From: Gyrodactylus bullatarudis
Lineage: Eukaryota > Platyhelminthes > Monogenea > Gyrodactylidea > Gyrodactylidae
DNA: 64,000 bases
Assembly (NCBI GenBank): GCA_012064415.1
Contig: SSNU01000157.1
Coordinates: 395,556-459,555 of the forward strand
Direction of reading: 5' to 3'
The notes under the pieces were generated by a model that saw nothing but the letters and a program-made list of their open reading frames with translations, did no database searches and was not told the origin of the DNA. The translations under genes and the position numbers were made by a program. Below, in pieces: positions 34,703 to 60,254 of this stretch. How positions within the stretch are numbered: position 1 is the stretch's first letter; the number at the start of each line of letters is the position of its first letter.

Positions 34703-35187
34703 ATGTGCTGGGGTTGTGGGTAAGTACCTGAAGAAAGATTTGAACCATTTCTAGACCTTGTTGTGGCTGTGGTTGCGGTTGTTGCCCATGTGGCTGTTGT
34801 CATGGTGGCCATCATGGTTGTGGTGGCTGCCATGGTTGTGGCGGTCATCATGGCTGTTGTGGAGGACATCATGGAGGTGGTGGTCAATGTCATGGTGGTG
34901 GACATGGCTGGCAACATGGTGGCGGCGGCCATCAATCAGGTTGCTGCGGTGGTGGATACCACAGAGCTTGTAGACACTGTTGTTGTTCCGAATGCTGTGA
35001 AGGTGGATGCCATGGTGGTGGACACGAATCTGGATGCTGTGGAGGTGCTTCAGGTGGCGGTCATCATGGTGGCTGCTGCCATGGACACCACGGTGGTTGT
35101 CATGGCTGTCATGGTGGTCATGGTTGTCATGGATGCCATGGTGGCTGTGGTGGCTGCGGTGGCTGTCATGGTTGTGGCTGTTGCTAA
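34703..35187 (+). CDS. Gly/Cys/His-rich small protein, 2 exons with a 35-base intron
   Basis: Exon 1 is 34703-34719 (M-C-W-G-C and the first two bases of a glycine codon) and exon 2 is 34755-35187, joined across a 35-base GT-AG intron (GTAAGTACC...TTTCTAG). The product is 149 aa, with 40 cysteines by hand count; most of the rest is glycine and histidine. Typical units are CHGG, GGHH, GCCGG and CHGC. There is one short charged insert in the middle (around RACRHCCCSECCEGG). There is no signal peptide or membrane segment. Without splicing the frame stops after six codons, so simple ORF calling misses it and reports false valine- or tryptophan-rich frames over the same bases. Composition suggests a cross-linked structural protein (cuticle, eggshell or keratin-associated-like) or a metal binder. 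I do not know the family. Confidence 0.75.
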
Positions 35188-37554
35188 ATTAAAAATTCCA
35201 GTGCAATTCTTGTCAAATATAAATTTAAAATTCTGATTTCAACACCTCTTTTAGTAATCTTGATCCAAAATTTCTACTCAAACGTATTCCCAAAAGTATC
35301 ATTCAACCTTTCAAGTTCCATTGGGTAATTTATACCACAATTCATTTTGAAAGGCCACTATTTTTCTTTGAAATCTAAGACAGTATTTCATTAATATTGG
35401 TAGACATGTTGTTGTTATGAGTTTCTTGAAAAGTTAGCGTTGCCTCAGGACTAGAATTCTTTAAAAACCCCTTTAATATTTTTCCTACTTTCGTACTTTT
35501 TTGATTTGGATGGCATTTCTTGATTTGCAGGGTCACTTCTATAATTTTAGTGATAGAAAGCTCTTGAGTCGAAGGGAAATGGATTTTAAAAAGCTTACTA
35601 TTCTTACATTTACAAAATAGATTTTTAACAAATACGCAATTGAAATGTAACTGAAACAAGGTTTTCCTCCTAGAATAGATTATTGAGTTTTTGAGGTATA
35701 CACTTTTCTTTGTATAGAGCTTGGAAATTCCATGTTAAATGATATTTTTATTCTACCTTTTATATTAAATTAATACAGCTAGGGATAATTATAAATGCAA
35801 TTATAATTGATTTACAAAATAGACTAGAAGTTTAGAATCATTATCAATTTTCAAAATTCATCATTTTGTAATCCAGTATTCATTTTGGAATTTTTCTAGC
35901 CAAAAATTTTGGAAATTAACTTGTAAGGAAATTTTTAATAACCTATAACATGATGTTGTCTTCTCCTGTATTATTTTTCAACTTTATTCGCAATTTTGAA
36001 TGCTTTTCTGGCATGGAAACGATTTTAAAACAGGTTTATCACGGTTAAAATTTATATGGTATAAATTTCAACTTATGTGATGCATGTTTTTGTAGATTTC
36101 TCTTTTTTGCATAATTATACCCAATCCTTGTAAGATAGGAAATTTCTGAGCCCAGATTCGGAATCAACAGGAAAATTTACATAGGAATGTTTACATAAAA
36201 GTTCGTGACCGCCCGTGTAACCAGTGATACCAGTACAGTATTACCTTCAATTTGATGTTGATTGTCTTCTCTTGCCCGAACGAAAGAAATCAAACAGGAA
36301 TTTATTTATTAAGAGAGTCAATTACCTCACTATATCACGGCCGTAGCTGTAAAACCGTTTCGCTCTTATGAGGACTTGTCAATACGTCATAATCTCAAAT
36401 CGATCGAGTTAGGTTCCATTAATCCGTGATTATATTTTTTATTTCTGATTTTTGATCATTATTTCATTAAATAGTTGTAGCAATTTCCAATTCCCAATAG
36501 TAGCCAGTTTTAGAAAGTTATTTTTTTTATTCAAAGTTTTCGAATTTTGTAAAATAGTTATTTACTGAATCAGAAATACAATAAATTTAATATGAATATG
36601 GTTTTAAGAAGCTGTATCCCCTCCCTCCAGGTTGTTTATCTAAAAAATAGTCAAGGTTCTAATTTTTTTGGTACATGTTACTCATTAATGTCAAAACTGT
36701 ATTGTAAAATGATTGATGCATCTAAAAAATATACTATGCTAACTACTGAATAGTAAAAATTGTAGAAAAATATAAAATTCATGATACAAGCTGTACCGTT
36801 GCGTAGTTAAGTTGGTAAAACCATGTATATTTTTGGTAGACAAAATTGGTCTTTTTTATAGTTCAGCAACTGTTAAGCTGAAGAAAATCATCATTCTATT
36901 TAACAACAGTTATTATTATGTGTGTTAATGTAGTCGTAATGACTCAGTCGTGTGTGCATTCAGAATAGAAGGAAACTTGAATTTTTTACTTAGGAATAAC
37001 ATGACTCAATATTATATTTATTAATCCATTGAGATGAATACAATTACTTTTGGATATAGAGAGAAAAAAAGATAGAATATAAAAATTTCTGTGGGTATGG
37101 AGTGTTTTTGTATTTTTTCAAAATAGGCAGTCATTCTTGTATTATGATTAAGAATAAAAAAAATTCATATTTTTAGGCAGAATGATTGAAAATCGATATT
37201 GGATATTCAATCAAATCAACGACTATATTTATAACTAAGAAGGAGATATTAATATTAAATTAGGGAAAGATATTTAAATAAGAAATACAAATCACATTGA
37301 TCTTGTAAATCAATAATTTCGACAAGTGGGGGTGTACTGAGAACTTTTTGAACGTATATGTAACCACATGAAAGTCGAGTTCAATTTATTTTAAATGAAA
37401 GCGATGTAGAATTTAAATTTACATATGAAAATAATTTTTATTTTTTATTTTGACAAATATTTAGACCATAATTCACTTGTTACCGTTGTATGAAAATTAA
37501 CTTTTTAGCCAATCAGAATCGAGTATAGTATATTATTGTTGTTTCAAAGACGCC
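35188..37554. other. Intergenic, upstream of ONECUT
   Basis: No supported exon. A 94-codon minus-strand frame at 35659-35375 has a fairly ordinary composition but no recognisable domain or splice context. The right part should contain ONECUT regulatory sequence and 5' leader. Confidence 0.45.
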
Positions 37555-37737
37555 ATGATGGAAGTCGATTATTCTTTCTGTATTCAATTTATCGAACGCT
37601 TTAATCGAACGGAGTTGGATTTACCAGAATTATTGGATTTTTATTCCAATCGTTGCATTAATAAAATTTTGATTCAATCTTCTTTGATATCAGCTCTTTT
37701 CAGGAAATTATATGATTTACCAATATTCTATCAATAA
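37555..37737 (+). other. Possible upstream ORF or small exon before ONECUT
   Basis: ATGATGG in good context at 37555 opens a 60-codon frame (MMEVDYSFCIQFIERFNRTE...) that stops at 37737, 74 bases before the ONECUT ATG. Its composition is balanced for this genome. It could be a regulatory upstream ORF in the ONECUT leader, a small separate gene, or chance. I recognise no domain. Confidence 0.25.
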
Positions 37738-37811
37738 ATTTCATCAATAAATGAATTAATAAGGATCATATTCTGGAAAATAACCCTAAACTTGGCCGTT
37801 AATTTAAACTT

Positions 37812-40800
37812 ATGGATGGAAATTTTGGATTACAAAACAATACATCAAATAACAACAACGAAAACACTGGTACCGCAATAAAGCAAATCCTAAATGATTC
37901 TAGCGTTGATCTAAATCAATCTAAATTAAGTCTTAATTTAAATGACTTGGAGAGTATGCAACTATTTAATTCTATTAACTCAATTTCCGTTGGCTCAACT
38001 ACTGGTCATCCGTTATCCTCAGGTTCCTTGAATGGTCAAGGATTAACTACAACTCCATCATCTAATCCGAACGTTATGAATTCAAATGAAAATAACACAG
38101 AACAACTTAATGCTACCTCATCATCAGACTTGGATAGTAATGAGAATGGATTTAATTACGATATTAATTCATCGTCATCAAATTCTGCAAATATGCAAAA
38201 TGTACAAACTGTCAAGTTGACACTAATCAATTGCGGTGATCAGCAAACAATTCTATTGACAACACCGTCTCAATTCAACGAACCGTCAAATTCTTCAGAG
38301 CGCGTCACGTTAAGTATCCCGGATTCATTTTTGCATTCCTCTGATGGTAATTTTGGACATGCAAACCACCAGGCCTCGGCAAATTCACTAAATCTAGGCG
38401 GTAATACCGGTGCCAACCATGTGAATAATAGTAATATTTTAACAAATTCTACGGGCATTCATCCGACACACGAGCAATTAAATGAGCCCAGTAAATTAAT
38501 GCAAAACTACTCATCCCTCTCAGCTTTACCTCCCATCACTTCAGTCACGGAGAAATTATGTAATCGATCCCAAGTTCAAATGAATTCCACCCAGGGAAAT
38601 CCAACTGCGAATAATTCTCACTCCCCAAATTATGCCCTTCAAGATCTCAAGCCAATGATGCATTCACGACAGGAGAAATCCCAAATTGCCAAAAACATGA
38701 TTGATTTGTCGAATAGTTTTGTACATTCTGACTCATCATTGCACAACAATTCATCAATGATGCCATTAAATGTCTCCACCTCTAATGATCTCTCTGGATT
38801 GAACTTTAGTCAAGATGAAGACATAAAAAATATCAAGAATATTGACCATGGTAATTTTAAATTTTAAATGGAAATTTTTAATATTTTGGATTCATCAAAA
38901 TTTTTATCGTAGATAATGTTAACTCTGCGAGTCCTTCTCGAAGTATAACGGATAATGAAAATCCCATGAGTCCCGGTACGGACATGGAGGAACTGAACAC
39001 CAAAGTAAGCTATTTCTAAAATCAGACTTGATTGAAATTGGTTTCGGGTTTCACGGAAAATTTTACTAACTGAAATTATATTTTTATCTGGAAAACTATT
39101 GGAAAGTTCACAAAAAATCTCATATTTATTTAATTAATACTTTTTATCTAGGAGCTTGCTCTCAAAATTAGCAGTGAATTGAAAAGATACAGTATACCCC
39201 AAGCTGTATTTGCACAAAGAGTTTTATGTAGAAGTCAGGGTACTCTTTCAGATCTTCTCAGAAATCCCAAGCCATGGAGTAAGCTAAAATCTGGGCGAGA
39301 GACGTTCCGACGAATGTGGAAATGGCTAAATGAGCCTGAATATCAAAGAATGTCAACACTAAGATTAGCTAGTGAGTTATAATATTTAAAAAATTTTCTA
39401 TATTTTTCTTGTAATTTCATCTCAAGTTTTAATCAATTATTTTATTGAAAATTAATAATACTTCTCTCTATCGATATAAAGCTTTACTTTTTCTCCATAA
39501 TTTTGTAAAATTAATTTTTTAATTATACTAAAGTGAATGCTTGGCAAAAAGATATTTAGGTATGAGTTAATTTGTATTGTTGATTACTTTACGTTAATTA
39601 ATTGTTATTTTTTCTTATTTCGATCTATTATTTCAAATTTCTAGCTTGTAAGCGAAAAGTAGAAGAAACTCAGAAACCTCAAGAGGAAAAACTTCTCAAG
39701 AAACCCAGACTTGTATTCACTGATATTCAAAGACGTACATTACATGCTATATTCAAGGAAACTAAACGTCCCAGCAAGGAAATGCAAGCAACCATAGCCC
39801 AACAGTTGAACCTTGAAGTAACTACTGTAGCAAACTTTTTCATGAATGCAAGACGAAGATCTCTCGACAAATGGCAAGATGATCGAGACATGCAACCTAC
39901 TAGCAGTAGCAGTCCTGCTCATAGTATGGACCCTGGAAGTCCTATGAATACACAAAACAGCTGTGATTCTCGTAAGTGGGCTCATAGCTATATAAGTAAT
40001 CAAATTAATTAAAATATCATTTTTTATAGACTCTCGACCCCAAAATTCTCGCCAGGCCCTTAACCAAATGTCTGAACCCCCCATTCTCCAACCAGCATTG
40101 GATGATATGATGGATCCTATGAATGATCAACATCTTGATGATGTTAATACACCAGGTTCGCCAATAAGCCATCATAATTCTTCTAATTCTAATAATAACT
40201 CTCTTCAACATCTTGATTCCAATCAATCTTCATCAGCACCTAACTCAGGGGGTAGAGGTCAATTAAGCCATCCATCTCACCAACGATCTGGTCTGCATGG
40301 ACTTACCAATAATCAAAGGCAAATGTCATCACCTTTACACAACAGTTCCTCAATGATGCCGATTGAGTCGACTTCTCCTGCACCTCCACGTCTCACACCT
40401 GATTCCATTCAAGAAATGAATTCATCCCAAAATGCCAATAACAATAATGGTGGAATATTACACAATAATAATCCTACTCTTGGTCCAATACATCATCAGA
40501 GATTGCTTGCCGCTGCCGCACATGTCAATAATGGTGGTAAGTTCAACAATTTTTTCTACTGATATTTTTTATTTAAATTTTGGAATAAAGTTTTTTTTAA
40601 ATCCACACCGAATATTTCTTCAATTATAACTGCTCATTCATTAATTTTGAACAACAAAATTTATAATTAATAATTAATCAAGGTCAAGGCATGCTCTCTA
40701 ATTCGAGTCTTAATCATGGACTATTCTCAATGTTATCTGGAGCTCAGTCTGGATGTAATACTGGCTTCCTTCATCAAATGCAAAATGCCTTACATCTTCA

Positions 40801-41979
40801 ACAGCAAGCCCAACAAGCACAGCATAATTCTGGGGCTAGTGCCAATAACACTAACAATAGTTCAGCCAATAATTCCACCCATTCTATTCAGAACATATCC
40901 AATACTAGTGATTCCTCCTCAAATAACAATTCTAATAATAACAGTCAATTACTGCAACAGCATCACGGCCAACAAATTATCATTGAAAATTCACCAGATG
41001 CTTCAAATAGTGAGTCAAGAATTTTTATTAGCTTCTAAAATTATCGTGTTTCTTTGCTATATTATAATTTTAATCTATCAAATTTATCTCATTTTTTACA
41101 TTGCAAATATTCCCAGTTTATGTATTGTAGAGGATTAAGATTCCTTGCTTTATTCATCCAGAATTTTATTGCAAGTCTAATTTTGATGATTTTCCCTCAC
41201 TCCAATCAAATAGTAAGGAATGTAGATTTCGGATTTATTGATCTCCATTCTTTAAAATCAAAAATGACTATTCTGTTAGCCTTACATTTTTAAACAAGAA
41301 AACTTGAATTCACAGCGAAATTTTACCATCATCTTTACATATTCTCACTAGATTACTACGGTAAGTGAATCCGTATCTAATCTGGAATAATGATATTCCC
41401 CAACTAAAATAGGTTCAGGGTTTTTTTGGGAATCAAAGGAATATTTTCGAAGAAATTTGATCACATTGCAAAAAATTAATCAACTCTCTTTTAGATTTAA
41501 ATTCTTCACTAATGCATCAGAATCACCAAGGACTAATGATTCGTAGTAATCCGATTGTTGGTGTAGGCAATTCAAACTCGAATTTATTGACAAATCTTGT
41601 CTCTACAGCTGCAGCTGCTGCCACTACATCAGGCCTTCTTCCATCAGCATCAACACTAATTGCTAGTTCCTCAAATAATTCTATGAACACTTCCTCCACA
41701 TCAATTAGCGATGCAAATAATGCCAATCCTCTTCATCATCACCAACAACAACAGCTACTCCAACATCAACATGCACAACAAAATTCTCAAATAACCAATA
41801 ATACTCATGATTTAATGAATATCCGAATACCACCTGGATGTTTACCCCTGAGTAGTCCAATACTGATAAACAATACTCAGTCGAATCAATCCCAACAAGC
41901 TGCTACTTCCAATCAACTTTCCAGCCATAATAATAATCCCAACCATAATCCTCGTACACCTCTCTCTAATAAAAATTAA
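37812..41979 (+). CDS. onecut: ONECUT-family CUT-homeobox transcription factor, 7 exons
   Basis: Exons: 37812-38850, 38913-39004, 39152-39371, 39645-39971, 40030-40536, 40683-41009 and 41495-41979, giving 998 aa. The single CUT domain is about residues 372-450: MEELNTK at the exon 2 end, then LKRYSIPQAVFAQRVLCRSQ, QGTLSDLLRNPKPWSKLKSG and FRRMWKWL. The homeodomain is about 470-529 (RLVFTDIQRRTLHAIFKETK through ANFFMNARRRSLDKWQ). It has the FFMNARRR third helix with M at homeodomain position 50, typical of ONECUT/HNF6. These are nuclear DNA-binding activators used in neural and endodermal development. All else is asparagine/serine/glutamine-rich low-complexity sequence, which makes it about twice the usual ONECUT size. 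Five of six introns are phase 1. No upstream in-frame ATG was preferred because 37812 begins the open frame. Confidence 0.93.
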
Positions 41980-43953
41980 CCTAATTATCTATTATTTTTC
42001 TAACGGCTGTTAATAATATTTCCCCAATACTCCCCTTCTCCCCTATCCAAATCTCCATTTGTATCTATTTTGCAAGTCTTTCATTTTCTTTCTTCATTCA
42101 AAAGTTAAATTATTATTATTATCATTATTATTACTATTGTTTATATAAAAGAAAATCAGAAACTATTTTTTCACTTTACAAAAAAATGCCTCAGTATTTG
42201 CTATTCGAAACCTTTTTTCTTTTGATCTCTCATAATCAAAGTATTTATAATATTGAATATGTGAGAAAAGCAACAAGAAAGATTTTAATATGATAAATAA
42301 TACTCTCATTCCATAAATAATATAGTATCCTGTGTACAATACAAAACTTAATAACCCTGTAAATATGATGATGAGAACAAGAATACTAGCTCACCAATGC
42401 CCAATCGAAAATTAATTCTCCCAAGTCCCGCCTCCATGAATCTACCTTGATTTTCTATTTTCATCCCTGACCCCGTTAAATAAGTGGATGAGAAAGTGAA
42501 TGAGGTTAGAATTATTGTAAAATAATTGATGAAATCCTTGATACACCTTCCCACATCCTTACCATACAAGAACAGCATACTCCTTTCCTAATGCCAGAAG
42601 AATTAGAACCGGATCAAATACGACTACATTGAGAGGTTTACCAAAATTCTCATCAGTATTAATTCTATTATTTATTCTTGTTTTCAAATCGGTGTCTGGT
42701 GATGTAAAAATATTTGATACAATTTCTCCCCTTGAACAAATTTAATAATCAAACCCATTTCCCCAATCTTAGCCTCATGAAATCTTGTTATTATCAAGTG
42801 AGACTTGTTTTTGTGGTTTTGTGATAGCAATATTGTTCTTGTTAGTTCTTTTTCTAACTAATATTAATGTTAAAAAGTATGCCTTTTATTTTTTTCTTGT
42901 TCTTGTGACATAATACAGTACTAATTTCAAAGTGATACCAAGAAATTTTCCCAGTGCTAACCATCATACCCTTCATTCACTTCTAAATTAAGAATAAGAA
43001 TGTTATCACGTAGCGTATAATTTTCTATGTTAAATAAATATCGCATATCAGAATGCATATAAATTCTACGTGTATAAGGAGAGCGCGCTTAAATATCTTG
43101 TCCAACGGAGCCAGACTTAGTTTTAGGATGGTCAGATGAATGATGGTCCAGTCAATGATTATATTCAAATATTTACTTGCTCTCCCGGAAAAATTTTCAA
43201 TAATTTCAAAGACCACATACTCGACAGTGTTGAATATTGTATCACTATTGTTATTATTTTTTCGATTATCATGAGTTGTAATAAAAGAAAAATATTGATA
43301 AGATAATTTGAGTTTTTGTATGCTTAAATTATTTGTATTAATCAAATTGAGGAGAAAAATGTATAGATTCAGACTGAACAATACTGAAGAGTATGCCCAA
43401 AATAGAGCTCAATCTCCTAAAGCACAATTACTTAAAGTTGACCATCTTCGTTTCACCTATAATATTTATGCAAACACTTGAGCATTCGCGATTTCGTTAC
43501 TATTTCCTCGATTTCTGGAAAAAAGTTGAAATACAACTTGTAAATAAGATATTTCATAATTTTATAATGAAATCTAGGTCTGATTGGCTCAAGTTAATTT
43601 TTTAATACATAATGAGTCTTTATTAATGACACATTATTATTGACCATACCCAGGTATCCCTCAAGCAGCTCACATTTCTAGGAAGATTGTAATAAGAAAG
43701 AATAACCTTTGTCAAATAATATCTAGATTGCTGAATTCTTTAAATCTCAATAGGTACAGGATGAAGTTAAAAGAGATAATTTGAAAGAATAATAGGGCTG
43801 TTGTATTCTTTTCAAATTATACAAAAGTTAAACGTAGATCTGTACATAATACATAATAACGATAAATATATAACTGGAATTCCAAAAATTAAAGAATTCC
43901 TGTTAGATTTGTTCATGGTGATTTAACATGATCATCAATCACAGGCTTTCTTC
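41980..43953. other. 3' flank shared by convergent ONECUT and USP7
   Basis: The two genes end tail to tail about 2 kb apart. The left part includes a pyrimidine-rich leader after the ONECUT stop and an (ATT)n run at about 42.11-42.14 kb. AATAAA-like signals occur on both strands (for example near 42.29 kb plus). No exon seen. Confidence 0.5.
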
Positions 43954-57443
<13,490 letters not shown>

Positions 57444-59110
57444 TTGCGAGAATAATGAGCGGATATTTAAGGATAATTTACAATGTATACGGGTTTCATC
57501 TACGAATTCACTGTTTCATGAAAATTAAAAAATTTGAAAGTCGTACACAATATTACAAATCCCTAAGAATATCTATGAATTTGTTTAAAGCTAATTGGCA
57601 TAATTTGAATTATAATACTTTTAAAAACCCAATGAAACTAGTTGAGCTTATTGTAGACTTCTATGAACCTCTCATATCGTGATTTTCAATATTCCTGAGG
57701 GTTAAATAACATTTGGCAAAAAATTATGTTAATTAAAGTATTTTCATGCATTTGTGTTAAATTAACACTGTTAATGATTCATTTTTTCTGATAGAAAGCT
57801 TTTTATTAAAGGGAAAATTTAAGAATAATCTACCCCAATTAAGATATTGGACTTGGACTACAACCTTTTATTGAAAATAGCTGATTAAGGTTATTTTGAA
57901 ATATCAGGATGATGATTCCTGAATTTCGGGGCCTGAGCCTCTGAAGCTTTAAGTATTTTGAGAATGATAGTCTAAAAGAGTAGAAATCCTTGAACTTTTA
58001 TGAGAAGGAACCAGTATACTATTGTTAATGGTAGAGTAGATCTTCTCAATCAAATTATGATTTCTCTTAATAAGTCTACAGTGTAGTCAAAGTTAGAGAG
58101 AACTTCTCGATTGGACAAAAGAAAATCCTTCAATTTGATACGTTGAGTGTAAGAATATTGTAATCCATATGATATGGTCCATATCCTAACTTTAAATCTC
58201 AAACCCACACTTATTCAACCACAGCAAATTATCAACAAATTAAGAGTCCGATGGTATGATAAGAAAATTGCTGACATTTGCTCATATTTATTATCTTTAG
58301 TACCTGATATTCACAATAAGCTTCTAAATTATTTCGGATAAAAATCTAATATATGGATGGAAAATCTGAACTTTAGTCTTGTCTGATTCTAGTCAGCTGT
58401 CCGATAAATAATAGATATAATAATTATTTAATATGTATTAAATATTCACGTATACTTACATATACGTCCGAAATTCCCATAAAGTTATTCATCATTGTCA
58501 GTATAAAAAAAGAATTTTTTTTATTAGAGAAATATATATTTCGGCAGGTCTTATCAATCTCTAATCCTGGTTCAATTAAACGATTATAAATATTAGTTCA
58601 ATGAAATTTATGTTAATGAAATTGTAAAATTCTTGAAACACTTCCAATTGATGAAAAACCAAAAAACTTCTCTATTATTAGATGTAGAAAAGAAAAATTA
58701 AAAATCGATTGGGCCAAGGCAACTGAAAATCATGTAAAGGAACATTCTTTTTTTATACTGACAATGATGAATTATTTAATAATTTATCATATTTTAAATA
58801 TGAATCATATTATATGATAATCATATTTTAGAATGATCTGATTCGATTTTTAGTTTTTATTAAAACAATATCTATGACAATTGTTTTTGTTTGTTTCTGA
58901 AAATTGCAAAGCGCGATTTTAAAATCAAACTAAACGGTGACGGCTGTCTCATCCTCTCAAAGTGTTAGTAGTAAATGTTTGATGCATGAGACTCAGTGCA
59001 TGTAATATTTGATTTTTTGATTCTTCTGTTAAACTTTTACATTCCAATACTTTTTTGTAAATTGCGACTAAAAGGCGATCATTTATCTAATCTTATCATT
59101 TTTTGGAATA
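57444..59110. other. Divergent promoter region between USP7 and the LIM gene
   Basis: The two genes are transcribed away from each other, with 1667 bases between start codons. A 75-codon plus-strand frame at 57455-57682 begins 11 bases from the USP7 start codon; it has no recognisable domain and would overlap the USP7 leader, so I do not call it. A MITE-like element lies at 58.49-58.78 kb. Confidence 0.5.
58485..58775. mobile_element. 291-base MITE-like inverted repeat
   Basis: Arms of about 34 bases: TTATTCATCATTGTCAGTAT plus AAAAAAAGAATT at 58485-58518 and the reverse complement at 58741-58775 (TTTTTTTATACTGACAATGA). No coding frame inside. Confidence 0.55.
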
Positions 59111-60254
59111 ATGCAGACAGTTTTTAAGAACATCTCCCTGAATTCATGCAAAATTCCTCAGGATAACTCATTTTCAAATATTGACGAGGAATATCAAATA
59201 AATTTAAAATTATTACTTGCCTATAAAGACTTGATTCGGCCTCTTAAATCCACAACTCCTAATCGCCAGTCCCCTAATCGCTTTGTGCGACAAGAAACAG
59301 ATGATGAAAAATCAACTGCCTCTTCTATTTCATCGGGATTTGTTAATGATTTCATTTGTGGCGTATACAAAAAAAATCCTAATTCTTCCTCGATAGATTC
59401 TGTTTCAACAAGTTCAATTGTTATAGAAAGTATCACTTCAACAAATAATAACTCGACAAAACAACTTAGTCCAGTTCATAACTTGAAGTCATCTTCTGAT
59501 TCTTGTAACAATAAAAGAGACAAAGAATTTTCGAGTTTTAAGCAGATTCATCGTCGTTCAACTGAGCCTCCTTCTCCAAACAAATTGGTGAGGTTCAATG
59601 ATTTAATTTGAATCTTAATCCCAGTTAACATGAAATTCACGCGCTAAAAATCAATGGTATTCACTTATTGTATTATTCTTTATATTAATCATAAATGGTT
59701 TTTTTTGATTTTCATTGCATGTTTTTCAATTGCTTCTTAATCTGTTCTCATTCCAGCCATCCTTAGATAACGAAGATAAACGCAGATCAGTTCTATTGAT
59801 TAAGAATCATTTGGAAAATATGCAAGTGAGTAGATTTTGTAATGAATACTGTTAAAATCTGTAAAATAAGCGTGAAAACAAAAAATAGAAAATTTATCTA
59901 ACTGAATAAATACGGTTTTTTCGTCTAATCTAGCGTATTATAATTATAAAAAATACGTTACTTTATTTATCTTAGTCTGGATCAGAATTTTGTCACAGTT
60001 GTGAAAAGAGAGTCTATCCGTTTGAGAGAACCTCAACTGGAGAAAAGACCTATCACAAATCATGCTTCCGTTGTTCAGTTTGCAAGAGGACTCTACTTTC
60101 TGGCAATTTTGCTGCCCTTGACGGCACAATATTCTGTAAACCCCACTACATTGAAAAGTTTAGAATCCGAGGGAAATATGAAACACAATCCACTAAGCCC
60201 GCCAACCCCATAGTTAATGATGTTGATCCAGTTCAAAAGGCCACCATTGAATAA
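59111..60254 (+). CDS. Single-LIM-domain protein (EPLIN/LIMD2-like), 3 exons
   Basis: Exons 59111-59587, 59757-59825 and 59976-60254, phases 0 and 0, give 274 aa. The first 180 residues are disordered and serine/threonine-rich, with RRSTEPPSPNKL near the end of exon 1. Exon 3 encodes one LIM zinc-binding domain, residues 188-239: ligands C188, C191, H209, C212, C215, C218, C236 and H239, with the CEKRVYPFER and CKPHYIEKFRIRGKYE signatures. The YP-x-ER and CKPH-x-x-x-x-F pattern followed by GKY is that of the EPLIN (LIMA1)/LIMD2 group, whose members bind actin or integrin-linked kinase signalling partners. Without the flanking actin-binding regions visible, the exact orthologue is open. A 3'-proximal intron after the stop is possible (GTAAGT at about 60.26 kb). 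Confidence 0.88.

Noticed and set aside
34758..35236. Valine/alanine-rich and tryptophan-rich frames of 60-157 codons, and a minus-strand Met/Thr-rich frame
   Set aside because: They are shadow frames of the spliced Gly/Cys/His-rich gene, whose frame is the only one beginning with a TATA-associated ATG and giving a coherent composition.
35375..35659. 94-codon minus-strand ORF downstream of the Gly/Cys/His gene
   Set aside because: Balanced composition but no domain, no supporting splice sites or neighbours; not enough to call a gene.
43365..43415. ACTGAAGAGTATGCCC followed by AAAATAG, resembling the hammerhead-like motif of the GIY-YIG arms
   Set aside because: The GAA core is mutated to AAA and neither stem I nor stem III can form; at most a relic.
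57455..57682. 75-codon plus-strand ORF 11 bases from the USP7 start codon
   Set aside because: No recognisable domain or splice context, and it would have to start inside the USP7 leader; probably chance.
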